Source: an uncultured Clostridia bacterium
GTDB lineage: Bacteria > Bacillota > Clostridia > Oscillospirales > Ruminococcaceae
Assembly: GCA_944386475.1 (NCBI GenBank)
Contig: CALXBH010000040.1
Coordinates: 1 to 38,330, forward strand
Direction: 5' to 3'
Length of the DNA: 38,330 nt
Part shown: piece by piece, positions 24,100 through 33,248 of the stretch
Position numbering within the stretch: the stretch's first letter is position 1
How the letters are laid out: every line of letters begins with the position of its first letter
The notes under the pieces: generated by a model
What the model was told of the DNA's origin: nothing
The model's input: the letters and a program-made list of their open reading frames with translations, nothing else
Database searches by the model: none
Made by a program: the position numbers and the translations under genes

Positions 24100-24984
24100 C
24101 TATTGTGCGGTATGCGTTAAAAAATAGTCAACGATTGTTTCATATGCCGAGGCTTTCAGATGAAGACCGTCCACCTCCGCTACATCTGCACCTAAGTTCC
24201 CGCTGTCGTCCGCCATAATGGAGTAAATATCCAGGAAATAGGTGCCGTGTTTTTGCGCTAATTCCTGCACATGCTGGTTAAAGGCAACGATTTGGTCGTT
24301 GTTGTAACGGCTGTCCGAGGCTTCTTTCCCGGAGGTGACAGGGGGGATGGAGCAAAGATAAACCGTGGCATCCGGGTTTTGTTCCATCAAAGCGGTTAAA
24401 AAGGCGTCGTACATCTCGGCCATGTTGTCCGCCGAGATCCAGGCGATGCCGTTGGATCCCAGGGTAACATAAATCTTGGCGGGCGCTTTTTGACGGACCG
24501 CTTCCAATACCGTTACATCTCCCGCGTCGGTGGAGATATACGGATTCTCCATGATCTGATCCAGGTTCACCCCAATGTCGGCCACCACCCGGTCGTTGTC
24601 CACATAACCGTACAGCCCCATGGCTACGGTCAGAGAATCGCCGATAAATACGGCGTCGTTAAAATAGCTTTCATCCACCGCGTCGGTCCTGGCCGGCTGG
24701 CTCCCGTCCCCGGAGCCGCCGGAGGCCGCCTCGGAGGATACGCCGCTTTCGGCGGGCAAGCTATCGGTTAAGGACGAAGCCGTCAGGGAAGAAGTTTCTG
24801 AAAAAGAAAGGTCGCTGGAAGAATCCGCAGCCTCCGACGAGGTAACTCCAGCTGATGCCGGGCTGCCCCGCATCAATAGAAATGCCGCCAATGCCGCAAC
24901 AGTTAATATCAGGAGTATGACAATCACCGGGACGGAGGCGGGGACACGCGGCTTTGAAGCGTTCTGCATTGACATATCGACCAT
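24100..24984 (-). CDS. Membrane-anchored SGNH/GDSL hydrolase
   Basis: This 294-aa protein has one N-terminal membrane helix (about 17-39), a long Ser-rich linker to about residue 105, and an SGNH domain outside the cell. Block I is VFIGDSLTVAMG with the catalytic Ser. The TLGSNGI segment holds the Gly/Asn of the oxyanion hole, and DGLHLKASAYE supplies the Asp and His of the triad. Such enzymes remove or move acyl groups on wall polymers or exopolysaccharides; the true substrate is unknown. AAGGA precedes the ATG. It is likely the first gene of an operon with the small membrane protein. Confidence 0.83.
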   Translation of the reverse strand: MVDMSMQNASKPRVPASVPVIVILLILTVAALAAFLLMRGSPASAGVTSSEAADSSSDLSFSETSSLTASSLTDSLPAESGVSSEAASGGSGDGSQPARTDAVDESYFNDAVFIGDSLTVAMGLYGYVDNDRVVADIGVNLDQIMENPYISTDAGDVTVLEAVRQKAPAKIYVTLGSNGIAWISADNMAEMYDAFLTALMEQNPDATVYLCSIPPVTSGKEASDSRYNNDQIVAFNQHVQELAQKHGTYFLDIYSIMADDSGNLGADVAEVDGLHLKASAYETIVDYFLTHTAQ

Positions 24985-25050
24985 ATCCTTTCCTTTTCGA
25001 AAAATCCGGCGCAGAGGGAAATCAGAGCCCTCTCCTTTATACGTCCAGCC

Positions 25051-25078
25051 TTGTAATTTTTTAAAAGTATAGTATAAT
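25051..25078 (+). promoter_or_regulatory. Sigma-A promoter of asnB
   Basis: TTGTAA (25051-25056), 16 bp and TATAAT (25073-25078) lead to a leader of about 135 nt. I see no T-box or other riboswitch in that leader. Confidence 0.7.
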
Positions 25079-25218
25079 AAAACAGTATATTTGTTTCTTA
25101 GGAATATTTTACCACAAAAACGGAGAATCTATACTCGTTTAAATTTTACAGGAAATTGCGTGTTCTGTCAAACGGTTTCTGTCTGAGCTGGCGCGCTGAT
25201 AAAATAGGAGGTAACGCT

Positions 25219-27057
25219 ATGTGCGGATATGTAGGATTCACCAACGCCATCGAGGATGCCGGGCAGGTATTAAAAACCATGATGGATACCATTGCCCACC
25301 GGGGACCGGATTCAGAAGGAAGCTATGTGGATGAAGACATCGCCCTGGGGTTCCGCCGTCTGAGCATCATCGACTTAAAGCCGGAGGGGGATCAGCCGCT
25401 GTTCAGCGAAGACCGCTCCAAGGTGCTGGTGTTTAACGGCGAGATTTATAACTATAAAACCCTGCGGGAAGCGCTGATTACCCGGGGCCACGCCTTTACA
25501 AGCCATACCGACTCCGAGGTGCTGGTGCACGGCTATGAGGAATACGGGGTGGAGCTTTTAAACAAGCTGCGGGGGATGTTTTCCTTTGTCATCTGGGACA
25601 AGACCGAAAAAAAGCTGTTCGGTGCCCGGGACTTTTTCGGCATTAAGCCGTTGTATTACGCCAAAATGGAAAACGCCTTTCTGTTTGGCAGCGAGATCAA
25701 AAGCTTTCTCCCTCATCCCGCTTTTCGGAAGGAACTAAACGAGACGGCGCTGGAAAACTACCTCTCCTTCCAGTATTCCCCCACCCAGGAGACCTTTTTC
25801 AAAAACGTCTACAAGCTTCCTCCCGCCCACTATTTTATTTATGAAAACGGGGAGATGACCATTCAGCGCTATTGGGAGCCGAAGTTTGAGGCCAGGGAGG
25901 ACAAATCCCTGGATCAGTGGGTGGACGCCATCGCGGACACCTTTGAGGACTCTATCAAGACCCACAAGATCAGTGACGTGGAGGTGGGTTCCTTTTTATC
26001 CAGCGGGGTGGACTCCAGCTATGTGGCGGCCTCGGCGGATGTGGACAAAACCTATACCGTGGGCTTTGACGCGGACGGAACGCGCTATAACGAGATCAGC
26101 TACGCCAAAGAGCTGTCGGAGTATATCCACGTCAAAAATATCAGCAAGGTGATTACCCCCGAAGAGTATTGGGACAGCCTGTCCAAGATCCAGTATCATA
26201 TGGATGAGCCGCTGGCAGACCCGGCGGCGGTGGCGCTGTATTTTGTGTGCAACCTGGCCAGCAAGGATCTAAAGGTGGTGCTGTCCGGGGAAGGGGCGGA
26301 CGAGATCTTCGGCGGCTACAACATCTATAAGGAGCCCATCGAGTTTACCGCTTATGATAAGATCCCCTTTTGCATCCGCCGGGTGATCGGCAGGGTGGCG
26401 GAGCTGTTCCCCGCCCACCGCGGGCTTAATTTCCTGGTCCGGCGGGGCAAACGGCTGGAAGAGCGCTTTATCGGAAACGCGTACATGTTCACCCCCAAGG
26501 AGCGCAAAGCGCTGTTAAAATCCCCGGCGGGGGCGCCGGACCCCGCGGTGATCTGCAAGCCTTATTACGACCGGGTGAAGGATAAGGATCCGGTGACTAA
26601 AATGCAGTATCTGGATCTGCACCTGTGGATGGCGGGGGATATCCTTTTAAAGGCGGATAAGATGAGCATGGCAAACTCTTTGGAGCTGCGGGTGCCGTTT
26701 TTGGACAAAGAGGTCATGGCGCTGGCGGGACAAATCCCCACCCGCTACCGGGTCAACGAAGAAAACACCAAATACGCCATGCGGCAGGCCGCCCTGCGGA
26801 AAATGCCGCCTAAGTCTGCGGACAAGAAAAAGCTGGGCTTCCCGGTGCCCATCCGGGTATGGCTGAAAGAGGAGCCTTACTACAATCGGGTGAAAGAGGC
26901 GTTTACCTCTCCGGCGGCAGAAAAATATTTCCACACCGATAAGCTTGTAAAGCTTTTGGACGCGCACCGGGCGGGGAAAAAGGACAACAGCCGGAAAATC
27001 TGGACGGTATTTATGTTCTTAACCTGGTATGAGGATTTTTTTGCGGAGAGCAAGTAA
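25219..27057 (+). CDS. asnB: Asparagine synthetase B, glutamine-hydrolysing
   Basis: This 612-aa enzyme makes asparagine from aspartate, glutamine and ATP. The N-terminal glutaminase domain begins MCGYVGF, so Cys2 becomes the nucleophile after Met removal. THE RGPDSEG segment and VFNGEIYNYKTLRE are glutamine-binding motifs. The synthetase domain has FLSSGVDSSYVA as the ATP pyrophosphatase loop (Ser replaces the first Gly of SGGVDS) and GEGADEIFGGYN. The start is fixed by AGGAGG and by the need for Cys2; an upstream in-frame ATG at 25156 is excluded. It is monocistronic. The length fits the AsnB type found in Firmicutes. Confidence 0.96.
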   Translation: MCGYVGFTNAIEDAGQVLKTMMDTIAHRGPDSEGSYVDEDIALGFRRLSIIDLKPEGDQPLFSEDRSKVLVFNGEIYNYKTLREALITRGHAFTSHTDSEVLVHGYEEYGVELLNKLRGMFSFVIWDKTEKKLFGARDFFGIKPLYYAKMENAFLFGSEIKSFLPHPAFRKELNETALENYLSFQYSPTQETFFKNVYKLPPAHYFIYENGEMTIQRYWEPKFEAREDKSLDQWVDAIADTFEDSIKTHKISDVEVGSFLSSGVDSSYVAASADVDKTYTVGFDADGTRYNEISYAKELSEYIHVKNISKVITPEEYWDSLSKIQYHMDEPLADPAAVALYFVCNLASKDLKVVLSGEGADEIFGGYNIYKEPIEFTAYDKIPFCIRRVIGRVAELFPAHRGLNFLVRRGKRLEERFIGNAYMFTPKERKALLKSPAGAPDPAVICKPYYDRVKDKDPVTKMQYLDLHLWMAGDILLKADKMSMANSLELRVPFLDKEVMALAGQIPTRYRVNEENTKYAMRQAALRKMPPKSADKKKLGFPVPIRVWLKEEPYYNRVKEAFTSPAAEKYFHTDKLVKLLDAHRAGKKDNSRKIWTVFMFLTWYEDFFAESK

Positions 27058-27068
27058 CAAGGAGATAA

Positions 27069-27105
27069 AAAACGCGGTGCAGTCATGTGAACTGCACCGC
27101 GTTTT
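27069..27105 (+). terminator. Terminator of asnB
   Basis: A perfect 15-bp stem AAAACGCGGTGCAGT (27069-27083) with its complement at 27091-27105 closes a 7-nt loop and ends in TTTT. Confidence 0.88.
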
Positions 27106-27209
27106 CTGCGTTTTTTTAGAAAATAGAAAGACTTTCGTTACATTCTGCTCATTTTAAATTCCGACAATAATTTATATAGGATTGTAAGAAAAGTGTAATA
27201 ATTATTTCC

Positions 27210-27238
27210 TTGTATTGCTTAAAGCTCCTTGGTACAAT
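27210..27238 (+). promoter_or_regulatory. Orphan promoter reading antisense to the BofC-like gene
   Basis: TTGTAT (27210-27215), 17 bp and TACAAT (27233-27238) form a good sigma-A promoter on the plus strand. The next thing downstream is the 3' end of a minus-strand gene, so the transcript would be antisense to it. Confidence 0.6.
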
Positions 27239-27269
27239 GAGCTAAGAAGCATGACGGCAGGGCTTTCGG

Positions 27270-27599
27270 TCAGCTGGTCAGGTCTTCGATGATTTGCTTT
27301 AAAGCTTTTTCGTCCTTGACGGGAATGCCTGCTGCCAGGGATTCCTGGTCGGCCTGGGGCAGTGTGGAGACGACCACGTCCAGTACATAGATCAGCGCGC
27401 CGTCCTGATCGTATACCCCGACCGTTTCTCCTGAGCTTTTAAGGGAATACAAGTTTTCGGGCACAGGTTCGCTTTGGGTGTTTTGGGAAGCATCCGCCGC
27501 CTGAAAGGTCCGGACAAAGAACACGCCGCCTGCCATGAGCAGGATGGTGGCGGCAATTAAAATACAAGCGCTAATGATCCGCTTTTTAATTTGGGTCAT
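27270..27599 (-). CDS. Small membrane protein with BofC-like C-terminal domain
   Basis: This 109-aa protein has one N-terminal membrane helix (about 7-30), then a small outside domain. The domain pattern is TVGVYDQDGALIYVLDVVVSTLPQADQ followed by SLAAGIPVKDEKALKQIIEDL. This matches the BofC C-terminal domain as I remember it; BofC acts in the forespore checkpoint of sigma-K activation in Bacillus. In Clostridia such proteins are widespread and their role is unsettled. AAGGAGG precedes the ATG at 27599; an upstream in-frame Met at 27620 is less well placed. It stands alone. Confidence 0.6.
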   Translation of the reverse strand: MTQIKKRIISACILIAATILLMAGGVFFVRTFQAADASQNTQSEPVPENLYSLKSSGETVGVYDQDGALIYVLDVVVSTLPQADQESLAAGIPVKDEKALKQIIEDLTS

Positions 27600-27874
27600 G
27601 GACAAACACCTCCTTGCCATGGATTGCCAAAGGTGGTTTTGACAAAGCGATTACGGCTTCTTTTAAAGTTAGTGTGCCGCTTTTTTGGCAATATATTCAT
27701 CCTGACTGCTCTTTTTATTCTGCTGCATACCATTGATGGACAAGAGGCAGCATGCCGGACGGGAAGGCAGGCGCCGCCGCTTTTTTTGGCCGGAAGCTTT
27801 GACAGAGAGCTGTTCTCTTTCCGCCTATTTTAGGAAACAGTATGCCTTTTTGCCCCCGTGGAAACAAAAAGCTC
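27600..27874. other. Intergenic stretch before PBP promoter
   Basis: I see no gene here. One weak plus-strand promoter-like pair (TTGACA 27639-27644, 17 bp, TTTAAA 27662-27667) is present, but it leads to nothing obvious before the stronger promoter at 27875. Confidence 0.4.
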
Positions 27875-27903
27875 TTAACAAAATGGCAGCTTTGTGATAT
27901 AAT
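27875..27903 (+). promoter_or_regulatory. Sigma-A promoter of the class A PBP gene
   Basis: TTAACA (27875-27880), 17 bp and TATAAT (27898-27903) give a leader of about 175 nt that contains a small open frame overlapping the PBP start. Confidence 0.78.
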
Positions 27904-27956
27904 AATAAAAATGTGGGTTTATACCTCTTTCCTCAAAAGGACGGCGGCAGGCCCTC

Positions 27957-28088
27957 ATGATGAAAAACGGCGATTCTGACTGCTTGAAACGCGCCAATTT
28001 GTGGCAGACTACCATGAAGGCGTTTTTTAGGAGAAAAAATGCCTGCGGGGACTCTGCCGGTGAAAAGGAGGCGGCTATCTTACCATGA
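27957..28088 (+). CDS. Possible 43-aa leader peptide overlapping the PBP start
   Basis: An open frame starts ATGATGAAAAACGGC at 27957 and ends with a TGA that overlaps the PBP ATG by 4 bases (ATGA). AAAGGACGG lies upstream at a loose spacing. The peptide is basic and resembles nothing known. The PBP's own AAGGAGG sits 13 nt from its ATG, which is long, so coupling to this frame might help translation. It may equally be chance. Confidence 0.3.
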   Translation: MMKNGDSDCLKRANLWQTTMKAFFRRKNACGDSAGEKEAAILP

Positions 28089-30304
28089 GTAAACAAGAGC
28101 CTATCGATATTTACTCAAACGACGACGGGAAATTTGAAGACGTTTACTCGGACATCTACTCCAATGGACCTTCAAACAGCCGTAAGCATTCTAAAAAAAA
28201 GAAAGGACGTGCCGGCAGGTACATCAAGCGCAGCTTAGCGCTTATCGGCAAACTGATTGTGTCGGTGTTTTTGGTGATGGTAATCACCGGAAGCATTGTA
28301 GCCACAGCGCTGACAGTGTACGTCATGAAATTTGTGGATCCGGATGCCGGTATCGACCTTCATAAGCTGGAGCAGGGATATCAGACCACCATCTACACCC
28401 TGGACGCTTCAGGAAACGAAAAAATCCTCACCACGCTGGAGCAAAGCGTTAACACCGAGTGGGCGGATCTGGCCAAGATCCCTCAGCATGTGCAGGACGC
28501 TTTTGTGTACACCGAGGACGAGCGGTTTTGGGAGCATGAAGGCGTTGACTGGAAGCGTACCTTCGGCGCGTTTGTCAACATGTTCATCAATATCTATGGC
28601 TTCCAGCAGGGCGGCTCCACCATCACCCAGCAGCTGATTAAAAACCTGACGGGTGATGACGAAGTCCGCATCGAGCGAAAGGTGCAGGAGATTTTCCGCG
28701 CCATTAATCTGGAGCGGCGGTACACCAAAGATGAAATTCTGGAAGCGTATCTGAATATTGTCCATCTGGGCCGGAACACCAACGGCGTACAGGCAGCGTC
28801 CAAGCTGTATTTTAACAAAGATGTTTCCCAGTTGACGGTGGTGGAAGCGGCGGCGCTGGCAGCCATGACCCGAAACCCGGTTGGATATGATCCCATCAAC
28901 AAGGCGGAAGAAAACGCCGGCCGTCGGGAGTATGTACTCAAGCAGATGTATGAGCACGGCGCGATCACCGAGCTGGAATATCAGGAAGCTTTGAACACTG
29001 AGCTTGTAACCGATTTGACCCAGCCGGCGGGCAACGAGGACAAGGAATACCAAAGCTATTTTGTTGACCATCTGATTAACCAGATTATCGCCGATTTGCA
29101 GGAGCAAAAGGGCTGGTCGGAAGAAAAGGCCACTCAGCAGCTTTATAACGGCGGCTATAAGATCTATGCCACCGTGGATCCGGAGTTGCAGACACTTCTG
29201 GAGGATAAATTTAAAGAGTCCTCTACCTTCTCGTCCAGTGTGTTGCGGGATCCGCCCCAGGCTGCCATGATTATCATGGACCACTACGGCAATATTAAAG
29301 CAGTAGTCGGTGGCCGGGGCGAAAAGTCCGGAAACCGGGTTCTCAACCGGGCAACCCAGTCGGTCCGTTCTCCCGGTTCGTCTATCAAGCCTTTGTCGGT
29401 GTACGCGCCGGCTGTCGAAAACAATTTAATTACCTATTCCACCATGGTAAAAGACGAGCCTCTTCACGATGTGCTGATCGGCGGCGAAAAGCGCGATTGG
29501 CCTAACAACTACACCAAGCGAAATTACGGTACGCTGCCTATCGTGCAGGCGCTTCAGCGATCGCTTAACACCATACCGGTGCAGCTGTTGCAAAAAATCG
29601 GCTTGCAAAACAGCTACAATTTCCTGACCGAGGACTTGGGCTTTACCACTTTGGTGGAATCCGAGGAAACCGAGGATGGGGGAACGCTAACCGATATTTC
29701 TCTGGGTAACTTGGCCATGGGCGACATGGTGTACGGAACGAAATTAAGTGAGCTGACGGCCGGGTTCCAGATTTTCGCCAACGGCGGAACCTATTCGGCG
29801 CCGACCGCGTACACCCAGGTGCTGGATGCCAGCGGCGAGGTGCTTTTGTCTACCGATAATGCCAATAAAGGCAAGCAGGTCATCAGCGAAGAGACTTCCG
29901 GTGTGATGAACAAACTGCTTCAGCAGGTTGTGGAAGGCCCCAACGGAACTGGTAGAGCAGCAAAGCTGGACGGCTTTACCGTCATCGGCAAAACCGGTAC
30001 CTCCAACACCTATAATGACCAGCTGTTTGTCGGCGCGACTCCTTATTATGTGGCCGGTCTGTGGTATGGCTATGATACGCCGAAATCCGTTGAAGGAATC
30101 GGTATGTATCCGGTGGGCCAGATCTGGAAAAACGTTATGCAGGATGCCCACAAAGGACTGGAGTCCAAAGAGTTTACCATCAGCGACCAGGTACTGGAGC
30201 TGCAGTACTGTACCCGCACTGGACTGATCGCTTCTTCCAGTTGTCCCAAAGCAACAGGGTATTACAAAGCCAGCAATGTTCCTGATACCTGTTCGGGACA
30301 TTAA
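28085..30304 (+). CDS. Class A penicillin-binding protein (glycosyltransferase/transpeptidase)
   Basis: This 739-aa bifunctional peptidoglycan synthase has a cytoplasmic head of about 50 residues with a repeated DIYSN motif and a Lys-rich patch. One membrane helix spans about 50-82. The GT51 glycosyltransferase has EDERFWEHEGVD (catalytic Glu144) and GGSTITQQLIKN (176-187). The transpeptidase has SPGSSIKP (Ser432-x-x-Lys435), SLN near 493 and KTGT near 635. It polymerises and cross-links glycan at the outer face. It ends CSGH after a short Cys-containing tail (QYCTRTGLIASSSC), a feature of PBP1A homologues in Clostridia. Length is normal. It is monocistronic. Confidence 0.95.
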   Translation: MSKQEPIDIYSNDDGKFEDVYSDIYSNGPSNSRKHSKKKKGRAGRYIKRSLALIGKLIVSVFLVMVITGSIVATALTVYVMKFVDPDAGIDLHKLEQGYQTTIYTLDASGNEKILTTLEQSVNTEWADLAKIPQHVQDAFVYTEDERFWEHEGVDWKRTFGAFVNMFINIYGFQQGGSTITQQLIKNLTGDDEVRIERKVQEIFRAINLERRYTKDEILEAYLNIVHLGRNTNGVQAASKLYFNKDVSQLTVVEAAALAAMTRNPVGYDPINKAEENAGRREYVLKQMYEHGAITELEYQEALNTELVTDLTQPAGNEDKEYQSYFVDHLINQIIADLQEQKGWSEEKATQQLYNGGYKIYATVDPELQTLLEDKFKESSTFSSSVLRDPPQAAMIIMDHYGNIKAVVGGRGEKSGNRVLNRATQSVRSPGSSIKPLSVYAPAVENNLITYSTMVKDEPLHDVLIGGEKRDWPNNYTKRNYGTLPIVQALQRSLNTIPVQLLQKIGLQNSYNFLTEDLGFTTLVESEETEDGGTLTDISLGNLAMGDMVYGTKLSELTAGFQIFANGGTYSAPTAYTQVLDASGEVLLSTDNANKGKQVISEETSGVMNKLLQQVVEGPNGTGRAAKLDGFTVIGKTGTSNTYNDQLFVGATPYYVAGLWYGYDTPKSVEGIGMYPVGQIWKNVMQDAHKGLESKEFTISDQVLELQYCTRTGLIASSSCPKATGYYKASNVPDTCSGH

Positions 30305-30347
30305 TGGCAAGCTGACTTCGGCGACGAAAATAATAAAACAATACGCC

Positions 30348-30385
30348 AAAAAGGCCGGACGCCAATTTCTTGCGCCCGGCCTTTT
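30348..30385 (+). terminator. Terminator of the PBP gene
   Basis: AAAAGGCCGG (30349-30358) pairs with CCGGCCTTTT (30376-30385) around a 17-nt loop, with T-run. Confidence 0.82.
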
Positions 30386-30411
30386 GTATGAATGAGGAAA
30401 GGGTATGGCCG

Positions 30412-31821
30412 ATGACAGGCGAGTTTAAAAAAAACCAGTGTTTCCCGTTAACCATCACCGGTATTTCCAACGATGGGAACGGCGTGGGCAGAATCGATGG
30501 CTTTACGGTTTTTGTTCCGTGCACCGCTATAGGTGATATCATACAGGTAAGGCTGGTAAAGGTATTAAAGCGCTATGCCTTTGGAAGGGTGGAACAGCTA
30601 CTGGCTCCATCTCCCGACCGATGCGAGCCTGGGTGCAGTTCTTATCCCCGGTGCGGCGGGTGCAGCCTGCGGCAGATGACCTATGAAAGCGAACTTTTGG
30701 TCAAAGAACAGATGGTGCGGGACGCTTTTGAGCGGATCGGCGGCCTTTCTCCGGCGTTTGAACCGATTTTAGGCAGCGAAAAGACTGAACGGTACCGCAA
30801 CAAGGCGCAATACCCACTGGGAACCGACCCCAGCGGGCAGGTGATCGCCGGTTTTTACGGCCGGCATAGCCACCGGGTGATCCCCTGCCCGGACTGCGCC
30901 CTCCAGCCGGAGGTGTTCAGTCAGATTGTGGAGACCGTCCGGGCGTTTATCCAGAAAAACCATATTCCAGTTTATAATGAGGAGACGGGTCAAGGGCTTG
31001 TTCGGAACATCTACCTGCGCGTGGCAGAAGAGACTGGGGAAATCATGGTGTGCCTGGTGGTAAAGAGCGGGAATGTGCCCGGCCTTTCGGAACTGACAGC
31101 AGAGCTTACAAACAAGTATCCCGCTATCGCGTCCATTTACCTGAACATCAATCCCCATCAGACCAATGTGGTGCTGGGGAAGGAATACCGCCTGCTTTGG
31201 GGAAAAGAAAAGATCACGGACCGGCTTTGCGGGGTTACGCTTCAGATCGCACCGGCTTCCTTTTATCAGGTGAACCGCAGGCAGGCCCAGCGGCTTTATG
31301 AAATCGCCGGGGAATACGCCGGGCTGACAGGAAAAGAAGTGCTGCTGGATTTATACTGCGGGGTGGGAAGCATCGGGCTTTCCATGGCGTCCAAGGCAGC
31401 CCGGCTCATCGGGGTGGAGATCGTTCCCGAGGCGGTGGAAAACGCCCGGGAGAACGCCCAGCTTGCGGGAATCACGAATGCGGAGTTCCTGTGCGGGGAT
31501 GCAAAAGCCGCGGCGGCACAGCTTGTCCGTCAAGGAGTTTTTCCCGACGTGGTGATTGTAGACCCGCCCCGGAAGGGATGTGACCGGCAGGTGCTGGAGG
31601 CGATCCAGGCGATGGCGCCCTCCCGGGTGGTGATGGTTTCCTGTAATCCCGCCACAGCGGCCCGGGACTGCGGGGAGCTGGCGGCTTTGGGATACCTGCC
31701 CCAAAAGGTGCAGGCGGTGGATATGTTTCCAAGGACAAGCCATGTGGAGTGTGCGGTGCTGCTTTCCAAGGGAGAAATCGACTCATATCAGCCTTTGTTG
31801 GAAGATATTGAGGATAACTAA
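30412..31821 (+). CDS. SAM-dependent RNA uracil-C5 methyltransferase (RlmD/RlmCD/TrmA-like)
   Basis: This 469-aa enzyme puts a methyl group on uracil C5 in 23S rRNA or tRNA. An N-terminal TRAM domain (about 8-65) is followed by a [4Fe-4S] site (Cys75, Cys81, Cys84 in CSSYPRCGGC, plus a later Cys near CPDCALQ). The SAM-binding motif is LLDLYCGVGSIGLSMA. DPPRKGCD and VSCNPATAARD hold the catalytic Cys and base. Subfamily (RlmD, RlmCD or TrmA) cannot be fixed by eye. The ATG at 30412 follows AGGAAAGG; an earlier in-frame ATG at 30388 would run into the terminator. Confidence 0.9.
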   Translation: MTGEFKKNQCFPLTITGISNDGNGVGRIDGFTVFVPCTAIGDIIQVRLVKVLKRYAFGRVEQLLAPSPDRCEPGCSSYPRCGGCSLRQMTYESELLVKEQMVRDAFERIGGLSPAFEPILGSEKTERYRNKAQYPLGTDPSGQVIAGFYGRHSHRVIPCPDCALQPEVFSQIVETVRAFIQKNHIPVYNEETGQGLVRNIYLRVAEETGEIMVCLVVKSGNVPGLSELTAELTNKYPAIASIYLNINPHQTNVVLGKEYRLLWGKEKITDRLCGVTLQIAPASFYQVNRRQAQRLYEIAGEYAGLTGKEVLLDLYCGVGSIGLSMASKAARLIGVEIVPEAVENARENAQLAGITNAEFLCGDAKAAAAQLVRQGVFPDVVIVDPPRKGCDRQVLEAIQAMAPSRVVMVSCNPATAARDCGELAALGYLPQKVQAVDMFPRTSHVECAVLLSKGEIDSYQPLLEDIEDN

Positions 31822-31858
31822 ACGGTAGAATCGGGGCTTACGAATAGGGGGATTCACT

Positions 31859-32536
31859 ATGAAAAGAGCGCTTTTGTTACTATTCATACTCCTGCTAGCT
31901 GTTTGTTTGCCAGCTTGCAGCGGCAAAAAGGGGGAAAACAGCCAAAGCCTGTTATCGTCGGACAAGGCTGCTGGTGCTTCCAGTAACCTGGATAGTGCCT
32001 TATCGGATCACTTAAAGGGATGCTGGGAGGAATATCTTCAGTCTTCCAAAGAAACCGGCGCGTATTTTGTGCCGGCGGATTATGACGGCGACGGCATACA
32101 GGAAGCTTTTGGCGTCACAGGTGTTTTAGATGGATTCGGCGGCTATGATAACGTCAAAATTTATTATATCGCTGCGGATGGAAGTGTTACCTGCGTGCGG
32201 GAAAAAACCAAAAACGGGGATGCTCTGTATGGCTATTTGATGTCTCGGACAAACGAAGTATCAGGCACAGAGGCCGACTATTTGCTGCCTGCCTCTGATG
32301 CCAAGTTCCTTGTGTGGGAGATCAGCGCCCATGGAAGCGGGAGCCTTTCAGTGATTTTAGGTGTCAAAAACGGAGAGGTTTACGAACCGGATATTTCAGA
32401 GCAATATATGGGTTTTAAACAAGGGGATGAAGGACAGTTTATTGGCTATACTTCCGACTTTTCCCAAGGGTTCCACGATTATATAGAGCATCCATTCCGT
32501 TTTGACGGCCAGACCGGACAGTTTATTGAAACGTAG
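31859..32536 (+). CDS. Lipoprotein of unknown function
   Basis: This 225-aa protein has a lipoprotein signal with LPAC (lipidated Cys20). The mature part is compact and contains DYDGDGIQEAF, an EF-hand-like or FG-GAP-type calcium loop, and beta-rich segments. I recognise no family. AGGGGG precedes the ATG, 37 bp after the methyltransferase, so it may be co-transcribed with it although the functions look unrelated. Similar orphan lipoproteins are common in Clostridia. Confidence 0.65.
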   Translation: MKRALLLLFILLLAVCLPACSGKKGENSQSLLSSDKAAGASSNLDSALSDHLKGCWEEYLQSSKETGAYFVPADYDGDGIQEAFGVTGVLDGFGGYDNVKIYYIAADGSVTCVREKTKNGDALYGYLMSRTNEVSGTEADYLLPASDAKFLVWEISAHGSGSLSVILGVKNGEVYEPDISEQYMGFKQGDEGQFIGYTSDFSQGFHDYIEHPFRFDGQTGQFIET

Positions 32537-32587
32537 AAGATGCAGCAGTTGCACTGCCGGCAAAAAGCGGGGAATAATAAGATAAAA

Positions 32588-33088
32588 TTACGGCTTTATC
32601 TTGGAAGCTTCGGGTTTTACTTTTACATGTTCAGGCCGGAAGAGTAAGCGGAATAAAAAGCGCACCAGCGGCCCGCAAAAGAAAACCTGCCAGAAAAACG
32701 CCATGGGAAAGTTGCAGACAAAGGTTTGCAACCAAACGGGGATAAATTCACTTCCAGGATGCTTAAAGATCAGCGTCGCCCAAAAGCTCATGATGGGGCA
32801 CATAAAAGCGACGGTGACAGAAGCTCTCACTAAAGTGACCAGCACCGGCTGATCGATACCAGGCGTCACCGTGCGAAAAGCAATTTTAGGGGCAATGCGG
32901 TCAACAAGGAAAAAGCCCATCACAAAACAAATAGGGAACATAATCAGCATTTCCTGAAGGGCGGCGAGAATACCGGCGTTTGTCAGTCCCTGCATCCGTA
33001 AGCCGGTGTTGTAAAGCTCCATGGCTAAAACCATGAAAAATGTCATCAGTACCCCGTAAATAAATTCCTGGAATTTTGTTTTTGGCAT
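32588..33088 (-). CDS. DUF2798 membrane protein
   Basis: This 166-aa protein has about four membrane helices arranged as two related halves. MPKTKFQEFIYGVLMTFFMV and EMLIMFPICFVMGFFLVDRIAPKIAFRTV are the typical opening of DUF2798 proteins, small membrane proteins of unknown function. TAAGGAGG precedes the ATG. Its transcript starts at a consensus promoter about 160 bp upstream and first passes a terminator-like hairpin, so expression may be regulated by attenuation. Confidence 0.75.
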   Translation of the reverse strand: MPKTKFQEFIYGVLMTFFMVLAMELYNTGLRMQGLTNAGILAALQEMLIMFPICFVMGFFLVDRIAPKIAFRTVTPGIDQPVLVTLVRASVTVAFMCPIMSFWATLIFKHPGSEFIPVWLQTFVCNFPMAFFWQVFFCGPLVRFLFRLLFRPEHVKVKPEASKIKP

Positions 33089-33150
33089 TAGTAAGTCCTC
33101 CTTAGACCGTTTGGGGAAATTTGTTAAACGGTATAACTGTTTGTATGGAC

Positions 33151-33198
33151 AAAATAAAAAGCGCAGTCTATGGAATCATAGACTACGCCTTATAGACT
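33151..33198 (-). terminator. Attenuator-like terminator in the DUF2798 leader
   Basis: On the minus strand AGTCTATG-4-CATAGACT (33165-33184) with partly paired flanks is followed by GCGCTTTTTATTTT. This is a terminator before the gene. An extra AGTCTATA (33191-33198) just upstream could pair with the same ATAGACT and prevent the terminator from forming. Confidence 0.55.
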
Positions 33199-33248
33199 TA
33201 TTTCTATTTTTCATTCACAGAATACAGCTTGTTTTATTTTGCAGTATC

